Source: Rhodobacterales bacterium
GTDB taxonomy: Bacteria > Pseudomonadota > Alphaproteobacteria > Rhizobiales > Stappiaceae
Assembly (NCBI GenBank): GCA_008107755.1
Contig: VIRH01000086.1
Coordinates: 1-61,036, forward strand
Direction: 5' to 3'
Length of the DNA stretch: 61,036 nt
This document shows positions 17,693 to 26,178 of this stretch, in pieces; the first letter of the stretch is position 1, and the number at the start of each line of letters is the position of its first letter. Made by a program: the position numbers and the translations under genes. The notes below the pieces were generated by a model. That model had not been told where the DNA came from. It saw only the letters and a program-made list of their open reading frames with translations, and ran no database searches.

Positions 17693-18970
17693 ATGAAGAG
17701 TTTTTTTGCATTCGACGGTATTGTTCGCACGCTTCGTGCTCGCGCGATGCTGGTCCTCGGTTCTGTCATCCTGGGGCTGCTGCTGCCGGTGTCCGCGATG
17801 GCTGACGACTATCTCGTCGGGCCGCAGGACAAGCTCAAGATCGAGGTGGTCGAATGGCGGGCGACGACTGCCTCGATTTTCGAGTGGAGCCCGCTGACCG
17901 GCGAGTTCACGGTCTCGACCAGTGGCAATCTGTCGATGCCGATCCTCGGCAACCTTTCCGTCAGCGGCAAGACGGTCGAACAGATTGCCGATGAGGTCAG
18001 CGAGAAACTCCAGAAATCGGTCGGCCTTCAGCAGCGCCCGAGTGCCTCGGTGGAAGTTGCCGAGTACAGGCCGTTCTTTGTCAGCGGACTCGTCGCAAGT
18101 CCCGGAAAATACGACTATTTTCCGGGTCTGACGGTTATGCAGGCGCTCAGCATGGCGGGCGGATACGCGCGTACGACGGATCGCGACATGATGGGCCTTC
18201 AGCAGGACGTCCTGTCGCGGCGCGGAAGCCTGCATGAGCTGGAGTCGGAGCGGCTTTCCCTCATTGCCCGCAACGCACGTCTAGATGCCGTCCTTCAGGG
18301 AGCGAGCGAGTTTTCGTTTCCGCAGGAACTTCAGAAGATTGCGGATCAGCCGGACATCCAGAAGATCCTGAACGATGAGAAAAAGATATTCCAGCAAACC
18401 AGGAGCGCTATCGAGGCGGAGAAGCAAGCGCTGGAGAACAGCAAGGATTTTGCCGCCGAGCAGATGCACGTTCTGAAATCCAAGGCGACGGCACTGCAGA
18501 AGCAGGCCGACCTTGCGGATGCGGAACTCGGCAAGATCAGCACGCTCGTTGCCAAGGGGCTCTCAGCGTCGAACCGACAGTTCGGAGCCGAGCAATTCGT
18601 CTCCGAGCTTCAGAACCGCCAGCTCGATGTCTCCATGGCTCTCATTTCGGCCCAACAAACGGTTTCACAGGCCGAGTTCCGGATCGGTGACGTGGAAGCG
18701 GATTATCGTCTCGATGCCCAGAAGCAACAGGTGGATGTCAGAGACCGTCTCACCGCCATAGACGAGAAGCTGAGAACTGTTCGCGCGCAGATTGGCACGA
18801 TCGAGCTTTTTGCGCCGCAGGCCGCGGCAATTGCGGCGCTGGATGACGACGAGCCGCTGGTGACGGTGATCATCCGCAACCAGAATGGCGAGCTGAAACG
18901 CGTCACCGTTGATGAGTTGGCGGAAGTGCTGCCGGGTGATGTCGTTCTGGTCGAGCAGGCTGCAAAGTGA
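17693..18970 (+). CDS. exoF: Polysaccharide export protein (ExoF/Wza-like) with coiled coil
   Basis: Exported periplasmic/outer-membrane-associated protein of about 425 residues. After a signal peptide ending near VSAMA it has the Poly_export domain (DDYLVGPQDKLKIEVVEWR) and a SLBB-like segment (FFVSGLVASPGKYDYFPGLTVMQALSMAGGY). A long coiled-coil region (about residues 175-375, rich in E, Q, A) precedes a short C-terminal beta-rich tail (VTVIIRNQNGELKRVTVDELAEVLPGDVVLVE). This architecture and length match S. meliloti ExoF rather than the short Wza. I start at the ATG at 17693, preceded by GGAG, giving a normal signal peptide; the frame is open from 17654. It would link the periplasmic co-polymerase to export. 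Confidence 0.85.
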   Translation: MKSFFAFDGIVRTLRARAMLVLGSVILGLLLPVSAMADDYLVGPQDKLKIEVVEWRATTASIFEWSPLTGEFTVSTSGNLSMPILGNLSVSGKTVEQIADEVSEKLQKSVGLQQRPSASVEVAEYRPFFVSGLVASPGKYDYFPGLTVMQALSMAGGYARTTDRDMMGLQQDVLSRRGSLHELESERLSLIARNARLDAVLQGASEFSFPQELQKIADQPDIQKILNDEKKIFQQTRSAIEAEKQALENSKDFAAEQMHVLKSKATALQKQADLADAELGKISTLVAKGLSASNRQFGAEQFVSELQNRQLDVSMALISAQQTVSQAEFRIGDVEADYRLDAQKQQVDVRDRLTAIDEKLRTVRAQIGTIELFAPQAAAIAALDDDEPLVTVIIRNQNGELKRVTVDELAEVLPGDVVLVEQAAK

Positions 18971-19053
18971 GTTGAAATAACAACTTACGCAAAGACAACA
19001 GCTAATATATTTTTGGCTAATGGCTGAATTTTAATCACTGGTAAACCTTTTGG

Positions 19054-19452
19054 GTGACAATTGCGCGAGGTTCCAATACAAGTACAGTTAACAAGAATGT
19101 TACTAGGCTTGGTTCGCATGCGGGAAACAGCTTTGTGGAGATCTGGGCAATAATAATCGCTTTTGCTATCGGGTTGATCGCTGCTTTGCGTGTGCCTGCA
19201 CTGGTGTTTGCGTTGATTGTCTTTAGCGTTGCGTGCATTTACGCGGTCACGCAGATATCCCTTAACGGGTTTAGTCTCGCCATACTTCTCTGGGTTGTTA
19301 TTTATACTTTTGCTATTGAGGGTGGTTACGTTGCCGGGCACGTAATCAGGTATTTTTTTCGGCCAGGTGCCTCTACGGAAAAGAATGACGTGGCGCAGAG
19401 CGGCAAAGAGGTTTCGTACCCCGCTCAACATCGCGGTTCTCCCAAATCATAA
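19054..19452 (+). CDS. Small two-helix membrane protein (possible ExoX/SyrA-like)
   Basis: A 132-residue frame starting with GTG at 19054 and without a good ribosome-binding site, so the true start may be internal. It has three closely spaced hydrophobic stretches: WAIIIAFAIGLIAALRVPAL, LVFALIVFSVACIYAV and LAILLWVVIYTFAIEGGYVAG. The last pair, with a Y-A-V-T stretch followed by ILLWVVIY and a G-Y-x-A-G segment, recalls the small exopolysaccharide-production repressors (ExoX/SyrA group) often linked to exo genes, but I cannot confirm this. It sits between exoF-like and fkbM-like genes on the same strand. Base composition is more AT-rich than the neighbours. Confidence 0.45.
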   Translation: MTIARGSNTSTVNKNVTRLGSHAGNSFVEIWAIIIAFAIGLIAALRVPALVFALIVFSVACIYAVTQISLNGFSLAILLWVVIYTFAIEGGYVAGHVIRYFFRPGASTEKNDVAQSGKEVSYPAQHRGSPKS

Positions 19453-19699
19453 TCTGAGATGCGCGTCCGGAGACGTTGGCTTGTAGCCAATGTCGGGAGC
19501 CTTGATGCGGTGCCGACATGCGACATCGCAAAATCTGTTTTCTCAATATGCTTGACTTGCGCCCGGAATTCGGGTGCCGTAGGTGTTTAAGAACACTTTG
19601 TCCGAGAAAAAGAGTTTTTCCGCGACTGATTTTCAGGTGGTTGGAAAAAAGATAATTTAGACTAAAATTCAACATAAATTTATCGCTGAGTACTTAAAT

Positions 19700-20515
19700 A
19701 TGATGTTACGTAAGCAGTCACTAAAACTTGCTGCGAGTGGTGCCAAGATCTTCGCCAAGAAGAAGGCGTTGCAGCAGATTATTTTCAACGGAATTCGGCT
19801 TGAGCGGGATGAACTCGGCGAAATCCTCAGTGACAGGGATCTGAAGTTCCTCGGCTATTGTCTCGCCCGAAAGGAGTGGTCTCGCTCGCAAATTCTGCAG
19901 GATTTGTGGGTCTGCTTCGAACTGGGGGAGAAGCCCGGCGGCTACTTCGTCGAATTCGGAGCGACGAATGGCCTGGTGAACAGCAACACATGGCTGCTGG
20001 AAACCCGATTCGGCTGGAAAGGCATACTTGCGGAGCCAAATCCGGTCTGGCACGAAGAACTCAAGGCTAACAGGAGTGCCAATATCGAAGATCTCTGCGT
20101 GTTCTCGCGCAGCGGTGAAACGGTCGAATTTCTGACAACGGACGATTCCGATCCGGAGCTGAGTTCGATCGCGCAGTTTTCCGAAGGCGACCATTTTGCC
20201 GGCACCCGGCAATCCGGCGGACGTCTCGCCATCGGTACGATCTCCCTTACCGACCTTCTGACCAAATACGATGCGCCGGAAGTGATCGACTACATATCGA
20301 TCGACACGGAAGGCAGCGAACTCGATATTCTCAAGCCCTTCGATTTCGACCGTTTCAAGTTCCGACTGCTTTCTGTCGAGCTCAATCCCAAGACAGAGCC
20401 CGAGATACAACAGCTTCTCGAAAGCCAGGGCTACGAGCGCGTCTTTCCGGCCTTCTCACAGTGGGATGGCTGGTTCCGGCGCGTCGGCGGAAGCGAGAGT
20501 GCGTCTGCAATGTGA
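19700..20515 (+). CDS. FkbM family methyltransferase
   Basis: A 271-residue SAM-dependent methyltransferase of the FkbM family. The SAM-binding loop is GGYFVEFGATNGLVNSNTWLLE, followed by GWKGILAEPNPVWHEEL. The C-terminal part has VIDYISIDTEGSELDIL, the DTEG(S/A)E block that defines FkbM enzymes, and LLSVELN. These enzymes O-methylate sugars or polyketides. It is the second methyltransferase of the locus, consistent with a methylated polymer. Two adjacent ATG codons (19700, 19703) could start it; the upstream 247 bp is AT-rich without any gene. Confidence 0.88.
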   Translation: MMLRKQSLKLAASGAKIFAKKKALQQIIFNGIRLERDELGEILSDRDLKFLGYCLARKEWSRSQILQDLWVCFELGEKPGGYFVEFGATNGLVNSNTWLLETRFGWKGILAEPNPVWHEELKANRSANIEDLCVFSRSGETVEFLTTDDSDPELSSIAQFSEGDHFAGTRQSGGRLAIGTISLTDLLTKYDAPEVIDYISIDTEGSELDILKPFDFDRFKFRLLSVELNPKTEPEIQQLLESQGYERVFPAFSQWDGWFRRVGGSESASAM

Positions 20516-21017
20516 GAGCGTCCCGTTGTCATCGCTCGCTCGTCCGTGCAGGATGATGGATGACCAGAGCATCTGGAGCGGTTGCCGTCGATGAGCCGGT
20601 GTTCTGAACAGAGAGCCGCCGAGTGACGAAAGACCTTCACGGGTCGACGTTACGGATTTATTGCGCGGTGCAGCAAAATTTGTTAGCAATTATTGGACTG
20701 GAATTGTTTGAAGTTATTTATTCGCCTTTTCGGCGAATTCGGTTTTTGTGGTTTCATCAAAGATGAGCAGCCTGGCTGGCGGCTATTGAATTTCGCCGGC
20801 ACTGCATTCGTGAAGCCGTTGATTGAGGCCCGTGTGGTTCTGGAACTGAACGACGGATGAAGGAGTGCGAGGTGCTGGGCTGGAAGTGTAATCCTGCTTC
20901 CACTCTGCATCTCAACGAGCATGTCGTTGCGGTTTTATTCGGTTGGTAAGCAGCATCAATGACGATGCTGATTTGTGTTTTTGACTATTTTTTGCGTTCC
21001 GCGCTTTGGAGGCGCTC
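20516..21017. other. Non-coding gap with internal terminator-like hairpin
   Basis: About 500 bp without a convincing gene. Short frames on both strands lack ribosome-binding sites and family resemblance. The segment 20660-20750 is AT-rich and ends in the hairpin listed separately. The next gene's Shine-Dalgarno (GGAGG, 21008-21012) closes the region. A small RNA is possible but not shown. Confidence 0.4.
20720..20746 (+). terminator. Intrinsic terminator in the fkbM-GT2 gap
   Basis: ATTCGCC-TTTTC-GGCGAAT forms a 7-bp stem, followed by TCGGTTTTTG, a good T-run on the plus strand. It lies 205 bp after the fkbM stop, further than usual, so it may end either the fkbM transcript or a small RNA starting in the gap. 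Confidence 0.6.
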
Positions 21018-22034
21018 ATGTCGGATCAGCCCAAACTCGCAGTCGTCATCAACTGCTATAATTACGAGAGTTTCGTCGGCCACGCGATCCGCAGCGTCAC
21101 GGAGCAGGGACGGACCGACTGTGAGCTCGTGGTAGTGGACGACGGCTCCACGGACAGCTCCTGGGAGGTTATCCAGGAAACGGGCGTCAGGGCATTCAGG
21201 ACCGAAAACCGCGGGCAGCCGAGTGCGTGTCTTTATGGTCTGGAACAGACCAGCGCTCCCTTCGTCATGTTCCTGGATGCGGACGACGAACTGAAGCCCG
21301 GGTCCATCGAGAAGATCATAGAACGTCTCGGTCCGAAGGTCGCGAAAATCCAGTTTGCGCTGACGAGGATCGATGCCGAGGGAAACGAAATCGGCGAGGA
21401 GAAGCTTGCAACGAGCGCCTATCGCGGGCGGGAGGATCTTGCCCGCCAGGTGCTGAGAACCGGTGTCTACAGGTCGCCTCCCACCTCCGGGAATGTGTTC
21501 CGTAGGGACGTTTGCGAACTTTTGAGGGATTGTTCCTACGACACGGCTGTGGACGGGGTGATCGTCTTTGCTGCCCCCTTCATGGGTGACGTGATCAACG
21601 TTCCGGAGGCGCTCGGCCGCTACAGGGTTCACAATCGCAACAAGTCGGGTCTCGGGCGCAAGCCGGATGTGGACGTCATCGCCAAGCATATCCGGCGCTT
21701 CGAGCAGCGGATGGAGCACCTGCGCAAGATCATTCCCACGGCTGCCTGGAACGGCACGCTCGTGGAAGCCGAGCGTACCTACTACCATCAGGAACGATCC
21801 TTCTTTCTGTCGATCGCGTCCGGTCACCGGCCGCGGGGCGGCGATGTCATGCGGCTTTTGATGAAGCTGATGGAGCAGGACTTCTCGATCAAGAACAAGG
21901 CCGGAATGGCCGTCTTCTTCACACTCGCCTCGATCCTTCCCATGGAGCGCGCTCAAAACCTGCTGGCGTACCGGCTGAATGTCGGAAACCGCTCGCCAAT
22001 CGGGTTCCTGCAACTGATTTTCAAAGGTGCCTGA
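21018..22034 (+). CDS. Glycosyltransferase family 2 (GT-A fold)
   Basis: Inverting GT-A glycosyltransferase of 338 residues. The N-terminus has KLAVVINCYNYESFVGHAIRSV, the nucleotide-binding VVVDDGSTDSSWEVI, and the metal-binding DxD in MFLDADDELKPGS. The second half is helical with no membrane anchor. The ATG at 21018 has GGAGG five bases upstream and is preferred to the TTG at 21006. A strong hairpin follows directly after the stop codon. Sugar specificity is unknown. Confidence 0.87.
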   Translation: MSDQPKLAVVINCYNYESFVGHAIRSVTEQGRTDCELVVVDDGSTDSSWEVIQETGVRAFRTENRGQPSACLYGLEQTSAPFVMFLDADDELKPGSIEKIIERLGPKVAKIQFALTRIDAEGNEIGEEKLATSAYRGREDLARQVLRTGVYRSPPTSGNVFRRDVCELLRDCSYDTAVDGVIVFAAPFMGDVINVPEALGRYRVHNRNKSGLGRKPDVDVIAKHIRRFEQRMEHLRKIIPTAAWNGTLVEAERTYYHQERSFFLSIASGHRPRGGDVMRLLMKLMEQDFSIKNKAGMAVFFTLASILPMERAQNLLAYRLNVGNRSPIGFLQLIFKGA

Positions 22035-22035
22035 G

Positions 22036-22060
22036 ACAGGGCGGTCGCAAACCGCCCTGT
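22036..22060 (+). terminator. Strong hairpin after the GT2 gene
   Basis: ACAGGGCGGT-CGCAA-ACCGCCCTGT is a perfect 10-bp stem with a 5-base loop, starting one base after the GT2 stop codon. There is no T-run. It may be a terminator or a 3'-end stabiliser between two glycosyltransferase genes. Confidence 0.6.
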
Positions 22061-22106
22061 CCGTGCTCACGTTCGCATTTCTTCAGACAACAATTTGGTA
22101 TGGGGC

Positions 22107-23279
22107 ATGACAGCAGCGACATTAACTTCCGAGGCCACCGGTGCCGACGCGCCGGTCGAGAGGCTCAAGGTCCTCTACGTCCAGCCGGCGACGAAATTTT
22201 ATGCCGGCATCGAACGGGTGGTCGATGAAATCGGCGCAGAGCTTGCCATCAGGTACGGCGCAACGCTCGATGTCGATGTGCTTTACCTGTCCCGCTTCAA
22301 GAATTTCGAGATCAAGGACACGCCCTATACGCACATCCTGATGGAGACGGAGGGGCGGTGGGATCTCGTGCGCAGTCTCAGGAAGACGATCGCGGCAAAG
22401 CCATATGATCTCGTCGTGACTCCGCAGATCGAGCCAACGGTGATCGCCTGGTTTGCCTGTCTTGGTCTCGGGCGCACCTTTGCCATGCACCTGCATGGCA
22501 ATCCGAGGCTTGAGCAGAGCCATTTGAAGGCCAGGGTTCTGTTTGCCGTCATGAGGTGGGTCGTCCTGGGACGCCTCGGCGCCGTCTTCGGGACCTCGCC
22601 GAAACAGCTGGAATCCTTCAAGCAGATGTTCCCCTCGAAAGTCCCGCATTTCTGGACGCCGAATCCCGTTCGTCGGTTCGATGAGCAGACGGAGCCGCCT
22701 CAACGCGATGAAAGTGTCGTCACCTTCGTCAAGGTCGGGCGCTTTGCCTATCAGAAGGGGCAGGATATTCTCATCGACGCCTTTGCGAAGCTCTACAAGC
22801 AGCGCAAGAACGTGCGGCTGAAGATTGTCGGACATGGGGCCGGGGAGGCTGATCTGCAGGCTCAGATCGCACGGCTCGGGATCGAGGATGTCGCCGCCAT
22901 CGAGCATCATCCCAACAACCCGCAGGTTCCGCTCTCCGAGAGCGATGTCTATGTGTCTGCCTCACGATGGGAAGGGTGGTCGCTGGCTATCTGCGAGGCC
23001 CTGCGCTTCGGCTTGCCTGTTGTCTCGACCGATTGTGAATTCGGTCCGAGCGACATTCTGGTCGATGAGCGTCTCGGCAGGCTCGTGCCGCTGCCGGGAG
23101 GCGATGCGCTCGTCAAAACCATGCTCTATTACTGCGATAATATCGAAGCGGAACGCGCGCATGCCCAATACCGGAAGGATTATATCGACCGGTTCAGCTC
23201 CGATCAGGTCGTGAGGGTTCATGCAGATGCGATTGCGTCTGCGGCCGGGCGGCCAAAGGCGCTGGTGGCATCGGCCTGA
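22107..23279 (+). CDS. Glycosyltransferase family 4
   Basis: GT-B glycosyltransferase of about 390 residues. It begins after a short variable N-terminus with LKVLYVQPATKFYAGIERVVDEI. The donor domain has VVTFVKVGRFAYQKGQDILIDAF, LKIVGHGAGEADLQ, and VYVSASRWEGWSLAICEALRFGLPVVSTDCEFGPSDIL, the GT4 catalytic block. The ATG at 22107 is preferred to the TTG at 22095, although neither has a strong ribosome-binding site. It is the last plus-strand glycosyltransferase of the locus and is convergent with the dioxygenase-like gene. Confidence 0.86.
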   Translation: MTAATLTSEATGADAPVERLKVLYVQPATKFYAGIERVVDEIGAELAIRYGATLDVDVLYLSRFKNFEIKDTPYTHILMETEGRWDLVRSLRKTIAAKPYDLVVTPQIEPTVIAWFACLGLGRTFAMHLHGNPRLEQSHLKARVLFAVMRWVVLGRLGAVFGTSPKQLESFKQMFPSKVPHFWTPNPVRRFDEQTEPPQRDESVVTFVKVGRFAYQKGQDILIDAFAKLYKQRKNVRLKIVGHGAGEADLQAQIARLGIEDVAAIEHHPNNPQVPLSESDVYVSASRWEGWSLAICEALRFGLPVVSTDCEFGPSDILVDERLGRLVPLPGGDALVKTMLYYCDNIEAERAHAQYRKDYIDRFSSDQVVRVHADAIASAAGRPKALVASA

Positions 23280-23325
23280 TACCGGTTTTCAACCGTCGTT
23301 CGTCAAGACAGGTCTGATGGAAGGC

Positions 23326-24057
23326 TCATGCGCCGCGAAGGCGGCGCTTCAGGGAGCTGTGGGCATGCGGATCCACGTAGTGGAACAAGGCCGTCGCCCG
23401 GACGGAATCAGAAGACACTTCTTCGTTCGTGTGGATGCTGCGATATCCCCAGAAGAGGTAGAGATGCCCCGGTGTCAGGTGGACGCGCTTCATTCGGTCG
23501 GCGGCCGGTACGCGCTTGCGGAGCATTTTCTGCGTCCAGGCGTTGTCCAGCAGCACCTTGTCGACGAGATTTCGCGCATAGTTTGAGCGGATCTGACGCG
23601 TGTTCGGAATGAGCAGGAAATCACCACGCATGCCGTCGGACGGAATCTCGATCGGGATCAGTGCCGTAATGACATAGGAATCGTAGTGGAAATTCCAGGA
23701 GTGGACGGCCGCAGTCCTGCCGGTCAGGCACCGAAGGATCTGATGCACCTCGAAATCCGACGCGGGGGCGCCATAGCCGGCCGCATAGAGGCGGCGAATG
23801 AAATCCGAAAATTCGTCGGAATCCGGCAAATCGTTGAGTCCCGACACCCGTGCCTGTTCGCGCGAGAGCGAAACGGTTTCGTGTCCGGCCTCGCAAATCG
23901 TCGATGTGACGAAAGCCTGCATGTGTTTCAGTTCGTCGTCAGACAGAAGCTGGGGGCCGGAGTAGATGCCGTCGGTGTTCACGACGTCAACGATGGCCTC
24001 TATGTCGCTATCCGATAAAGACGACAACCAGGATTTTGCAGTTAAAAACGCAGCCAT
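23326..24057 (-). CDS. Putative Fe(II)/2-oxoglutarate dioxygenase-like protein of the EPS locus
   Basis: A 243-residue soluble protein. From the ATG at 24057 it shows WNFHYDSYVITALIPIEIP (H124-x-D126), GMRGDFLLIPNTRQI, then GHLYLFWGYRSIHTNEE (H209) and VRATALFHYVDPH (R220). The order HxD...H...R with a beta-rich core is what the double-stranded beta-helix Fe(II)/2OG oxygenases show; I infer this rather than recognise a named family. An upstream frame extension to 24234 looks unrelated. If correct, it might hydroxylate or otherwise modify a sugar or lipid of the polymer. It is convergent with the GT4 gene, with a 46-bp gap. Confidence 0.55.
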   Translation of the reverse strand: MAAFLTAKSWLSSLSDSDIEAIVDVVNTDGIYSGPQLLSDDELKHMQAFVTSTICEAGHETVSLSREQARVSGLNDLPDSDEFSDFIRRLYAAGYGAPASDFEVHQILRCLTGRTAAVHSWNFHYDSYVITALIPIEIPSDGMRGDFLLIPNTRQIRSNYARNLVDKVLLDNAWTQKMLRKRVPAADRMKRVHLTPGHLYLFWGYRSIHTNEEVSSDSVRATALFHYVDPHAHSSLKRRLRGA

Positions 24058-24226
24058 CAAAGTAGTCCCTTGAAAGAGTTTGTTTGTTACGAAGGCATTT
24101 TGATCAATGTGAGGAATGTATTCTCCATCCTGAATCTCTACAACATAAAACGTCGTTGCGGAAGAGAATGGACCTGCAACCATCGGACGTGTCTTTTTCG
24201 CATGGTTCGGCCCGTCAGGAGAGCGC

Positions 24227-24400
24227 ATGGGCAACCCGTTTCCGGGTGAACCTATCGGCAGTGCCGGCCTCGGGCTGGCGGTCGCGGCGACGACGTCAGT
24301 GGCGGTGTTCGCACTTTCCCGGTTGTGGAAATACTACTCGCAGTCTGGCCTGCCCGGAGAAGGCGTCATAACTGGCCTTCAATCGGAAAAATGGAAATAA
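24227..24400 (+). CDS. Possible small single-pass membrane protein (57 aa)
   Basis: An ATG at 24227 with AGGAG five bases upstream opens a 57-codon frame beginning MGNPFPGEPIGSAGLGL. It has one hydrophobic segment (AGLGLAVAATTSVAVFAL) followed by the charged tail SRLWKYYSQSG. Codon third positions are GC-rich, as in real genes here. Its last 35 bp overlap the 3' end of the convergent phospholipase-D-like gene. No family is recognised; the call rests on the ribosome-binding site, codon use and membrane segment. Confidence 0.45.
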   Translation: MGNPFPGEPIGSAGLGLAVAATTSVAVFALSRLWKYYSQSGLPGEGVITGLQSEKWK

Positions 24401-25901
24401 ATCCGGAGGTAAGCCGCTTGGTAAAGGTCGAGCCCGGGTCGGACGTATAGGTGACCTCGCGCCCGTCCTCCTCGGTGATCCAGAGGATCTCGCCATCTTC
24501 GCCAAGTGCCAGTCGGTAGCTGTTTCCGGGCTGGACCCCTTCGTTCATGAAGCGGCGCAGGCGCCGGGCCAGGACGGGGCTCTCGACATAGAGGCCGATT
24601 TCGGTGTTCAGGTTTGCGGACCGCGGATCGAGATTGAAGCTGCCGACAAAAATCGACACCCCATCGAAAACTGCGGCCTTGGTGTGCAGGCCCGCCTTGG
24701 ACTGCGTCGAAAAGAGGGTCTGCTGCACCTTCGCGGAGTCCGCCCGCACTTCGTAAAGACCGATGCCTGCCTCCAGCAGTTCCTTGCGATAGGCTGCATA
24801 GCCTGCATGAACGGCGACGACGTCGTTCGAACCCAGCGAGTTGGTCAGGATGCGCACCTTCACGCCGCGCTCAGCCAGTTGCTTCAGCCGGTCTGCGCCG
24901 CCCTGGGTGGGAACGAAATAGGCGTTCTCCATCAGGAGTTCACTGTTGATGCGGTCAAGCTTGCCGGTGAGGGCCTTCAGGATCTTTCCCTTTTCGTCAC
25001 GGTCGGCGAAATCGACCGGGTCGTCCCACACCACGGAGGCGGGCGCCCAGACGAAGTCCTTTTTCAGATCGGAGAGGTCCCGGCGAATGGCTGTGACTTT
25101 CGGATTGACGGGATAGGGGTATCCCTCGGCATCTATCATCCGGTCCAGCTCGGCGCGGGCTTCGGCAAGGTCTTCGCTGCCGAACGTCTCATTGACGCTT
25201 GCGGCGACCGGAACGGACCAGTCGCGGTTCCAGAAATAGTCGAACACCCGCGAGGCATCGCGCACCACCGGACCGACCGCGGCTATGTCGAGGTCCCGGT
25301 AATTCGACACCTGGGAGACGTCGAAATAGTGATCGCCGATATTGCGCCCACCGAGCAGCGCCAGCGCGTTGTCTGCGATCATGAGCTTGTTGTGCATCCG
25401 GTGGTTCAGCCGGCGGAAGTCACTGATCAGATTGAAGAATCTCGCCTTGCGCTTGGCGAAAGGATTGAATAGCCTGATCTCGATATTGGGATGCGCGTCC
25501 AGCTTTGCGAGGATCTGGTCGCGGCCGTCGACGTTGAGATCGTCGATGAGCAGGCGTACACGCACGCCCCGATCGGCGCTGCGAAGGAGAGCCCGACCGA
25601 GGATGCGTCCGCTCTGGTCCGCATCCCAGATATAATACTGAAGATCCAGACTGCGCTCGGCGAGTTCCGTCATCGCGAGCCGGATGGCAAACGCATTTCG
25701 GCCGGCGGCGACGAGGGAAACGCCAGAGTCTTCCCGGTGCGCTCGCTCGTCCGGCAGATAGAAGCGGCCCAGATAGGTTTTGGTGTAACCGGTGAAGGCG
25801 GTGCTCTCGGTTCGCTGGAAGTCTGCGTCGATTGCAGAGCAGGCTGTCAGAAGCAGCGCTGAAAACAGCAGGAGCAACAAGGTCCGTATGGATCTGCGCA
25901 T
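24366..25901 (-). CDS. Phospholipase D-family lipoprotein (cardiolipin-synthase-like)
   Basis: A 511-residue protein with a lipoprotein signal (LLLLLFSALLLTACSA, lipobox LTAC), so probably anchored in the cell envelope. It has two HKD motifs, HNKLMIADNALALLGGRN and HTKAAVFDGVSIFVGSFN, each followed by the GGRN/GSFN type residues of the PLD superfamily. Duplicated HKD domains form one active site that transfers or hydrolyses phosphatidyl groups. The ATG at 25901 is preferred to the GTG at 25913. It stands alone between the EPS and catabolic regions. A 277-bp gap to the aldehyde dehydrogenase gene holds no visible gene. Confidence 0.85.
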   Translation of the reverse strand: MRRSIRTLLLLLFSALLLTACSAIDADFQRTESTAFTGYTKTYLGRFYLPDERAHREDSGVSLVAAGRNAFAIRLAMTELAERSLDLQYYIWDADQSGRILGRALLRSADRGVRVRLLIDDLNVDGRDQILAKLDAHPNIEIRLFNPFAKRKARFFNLISDFRRLNHRMHNKLMIADNALALLGGRNIGDHYFDVSQVSNYRDLDIAAVGPVVRDASRVFDYFWNRDWSVPVAASVNETFGSEDLAEARAELDRMIDAEGYPYPVNPKVTAIRRDLSDLKKDFVWAPASVVWDDPVDFADRDEKGKILKALTGKLDRINSELLMENAYFVPTQGGADRLKQLAERGVKVRILTNSLGSNDVVAVHAGYAAYRKELLEAGIGLYEVRADSAKVQQTLFSTQSKAGLHTKAAVFDGVSIFVGSFNLDPRSANLNTEIGLYVESPVLARRLRRFMNEGVQPGNSYRLALGEDGEILWITEEDGREVTYTSDPGSTFTKRLTSGFISIFPIEGQL

Positions 25902-26178
25902 GTGATCACCCACGTTCGGTTGCTACCGATCGGTCAGTTCAGCCCCGTTGAGAGGTCTGCCGCGCATGTTAGTGCATGATCAGGGAGGATGCTATCCTTG
26001 CGTGCATTCGTCCGGTAGGTGATCCCTTGAGTGGTGGGCTCAGTCTCTCGGGGTGCTATAGACCACCAGGGTGGGCACGAACGACGTCCCCCTTCAAAAC
26101 TGCCCTGGTTGCCGGGGCGATCCAGACGGCCGGAAAGACCTTCGGTGCTGCCGGCTGCCGGTGTCTGTCAGTTTGCGA

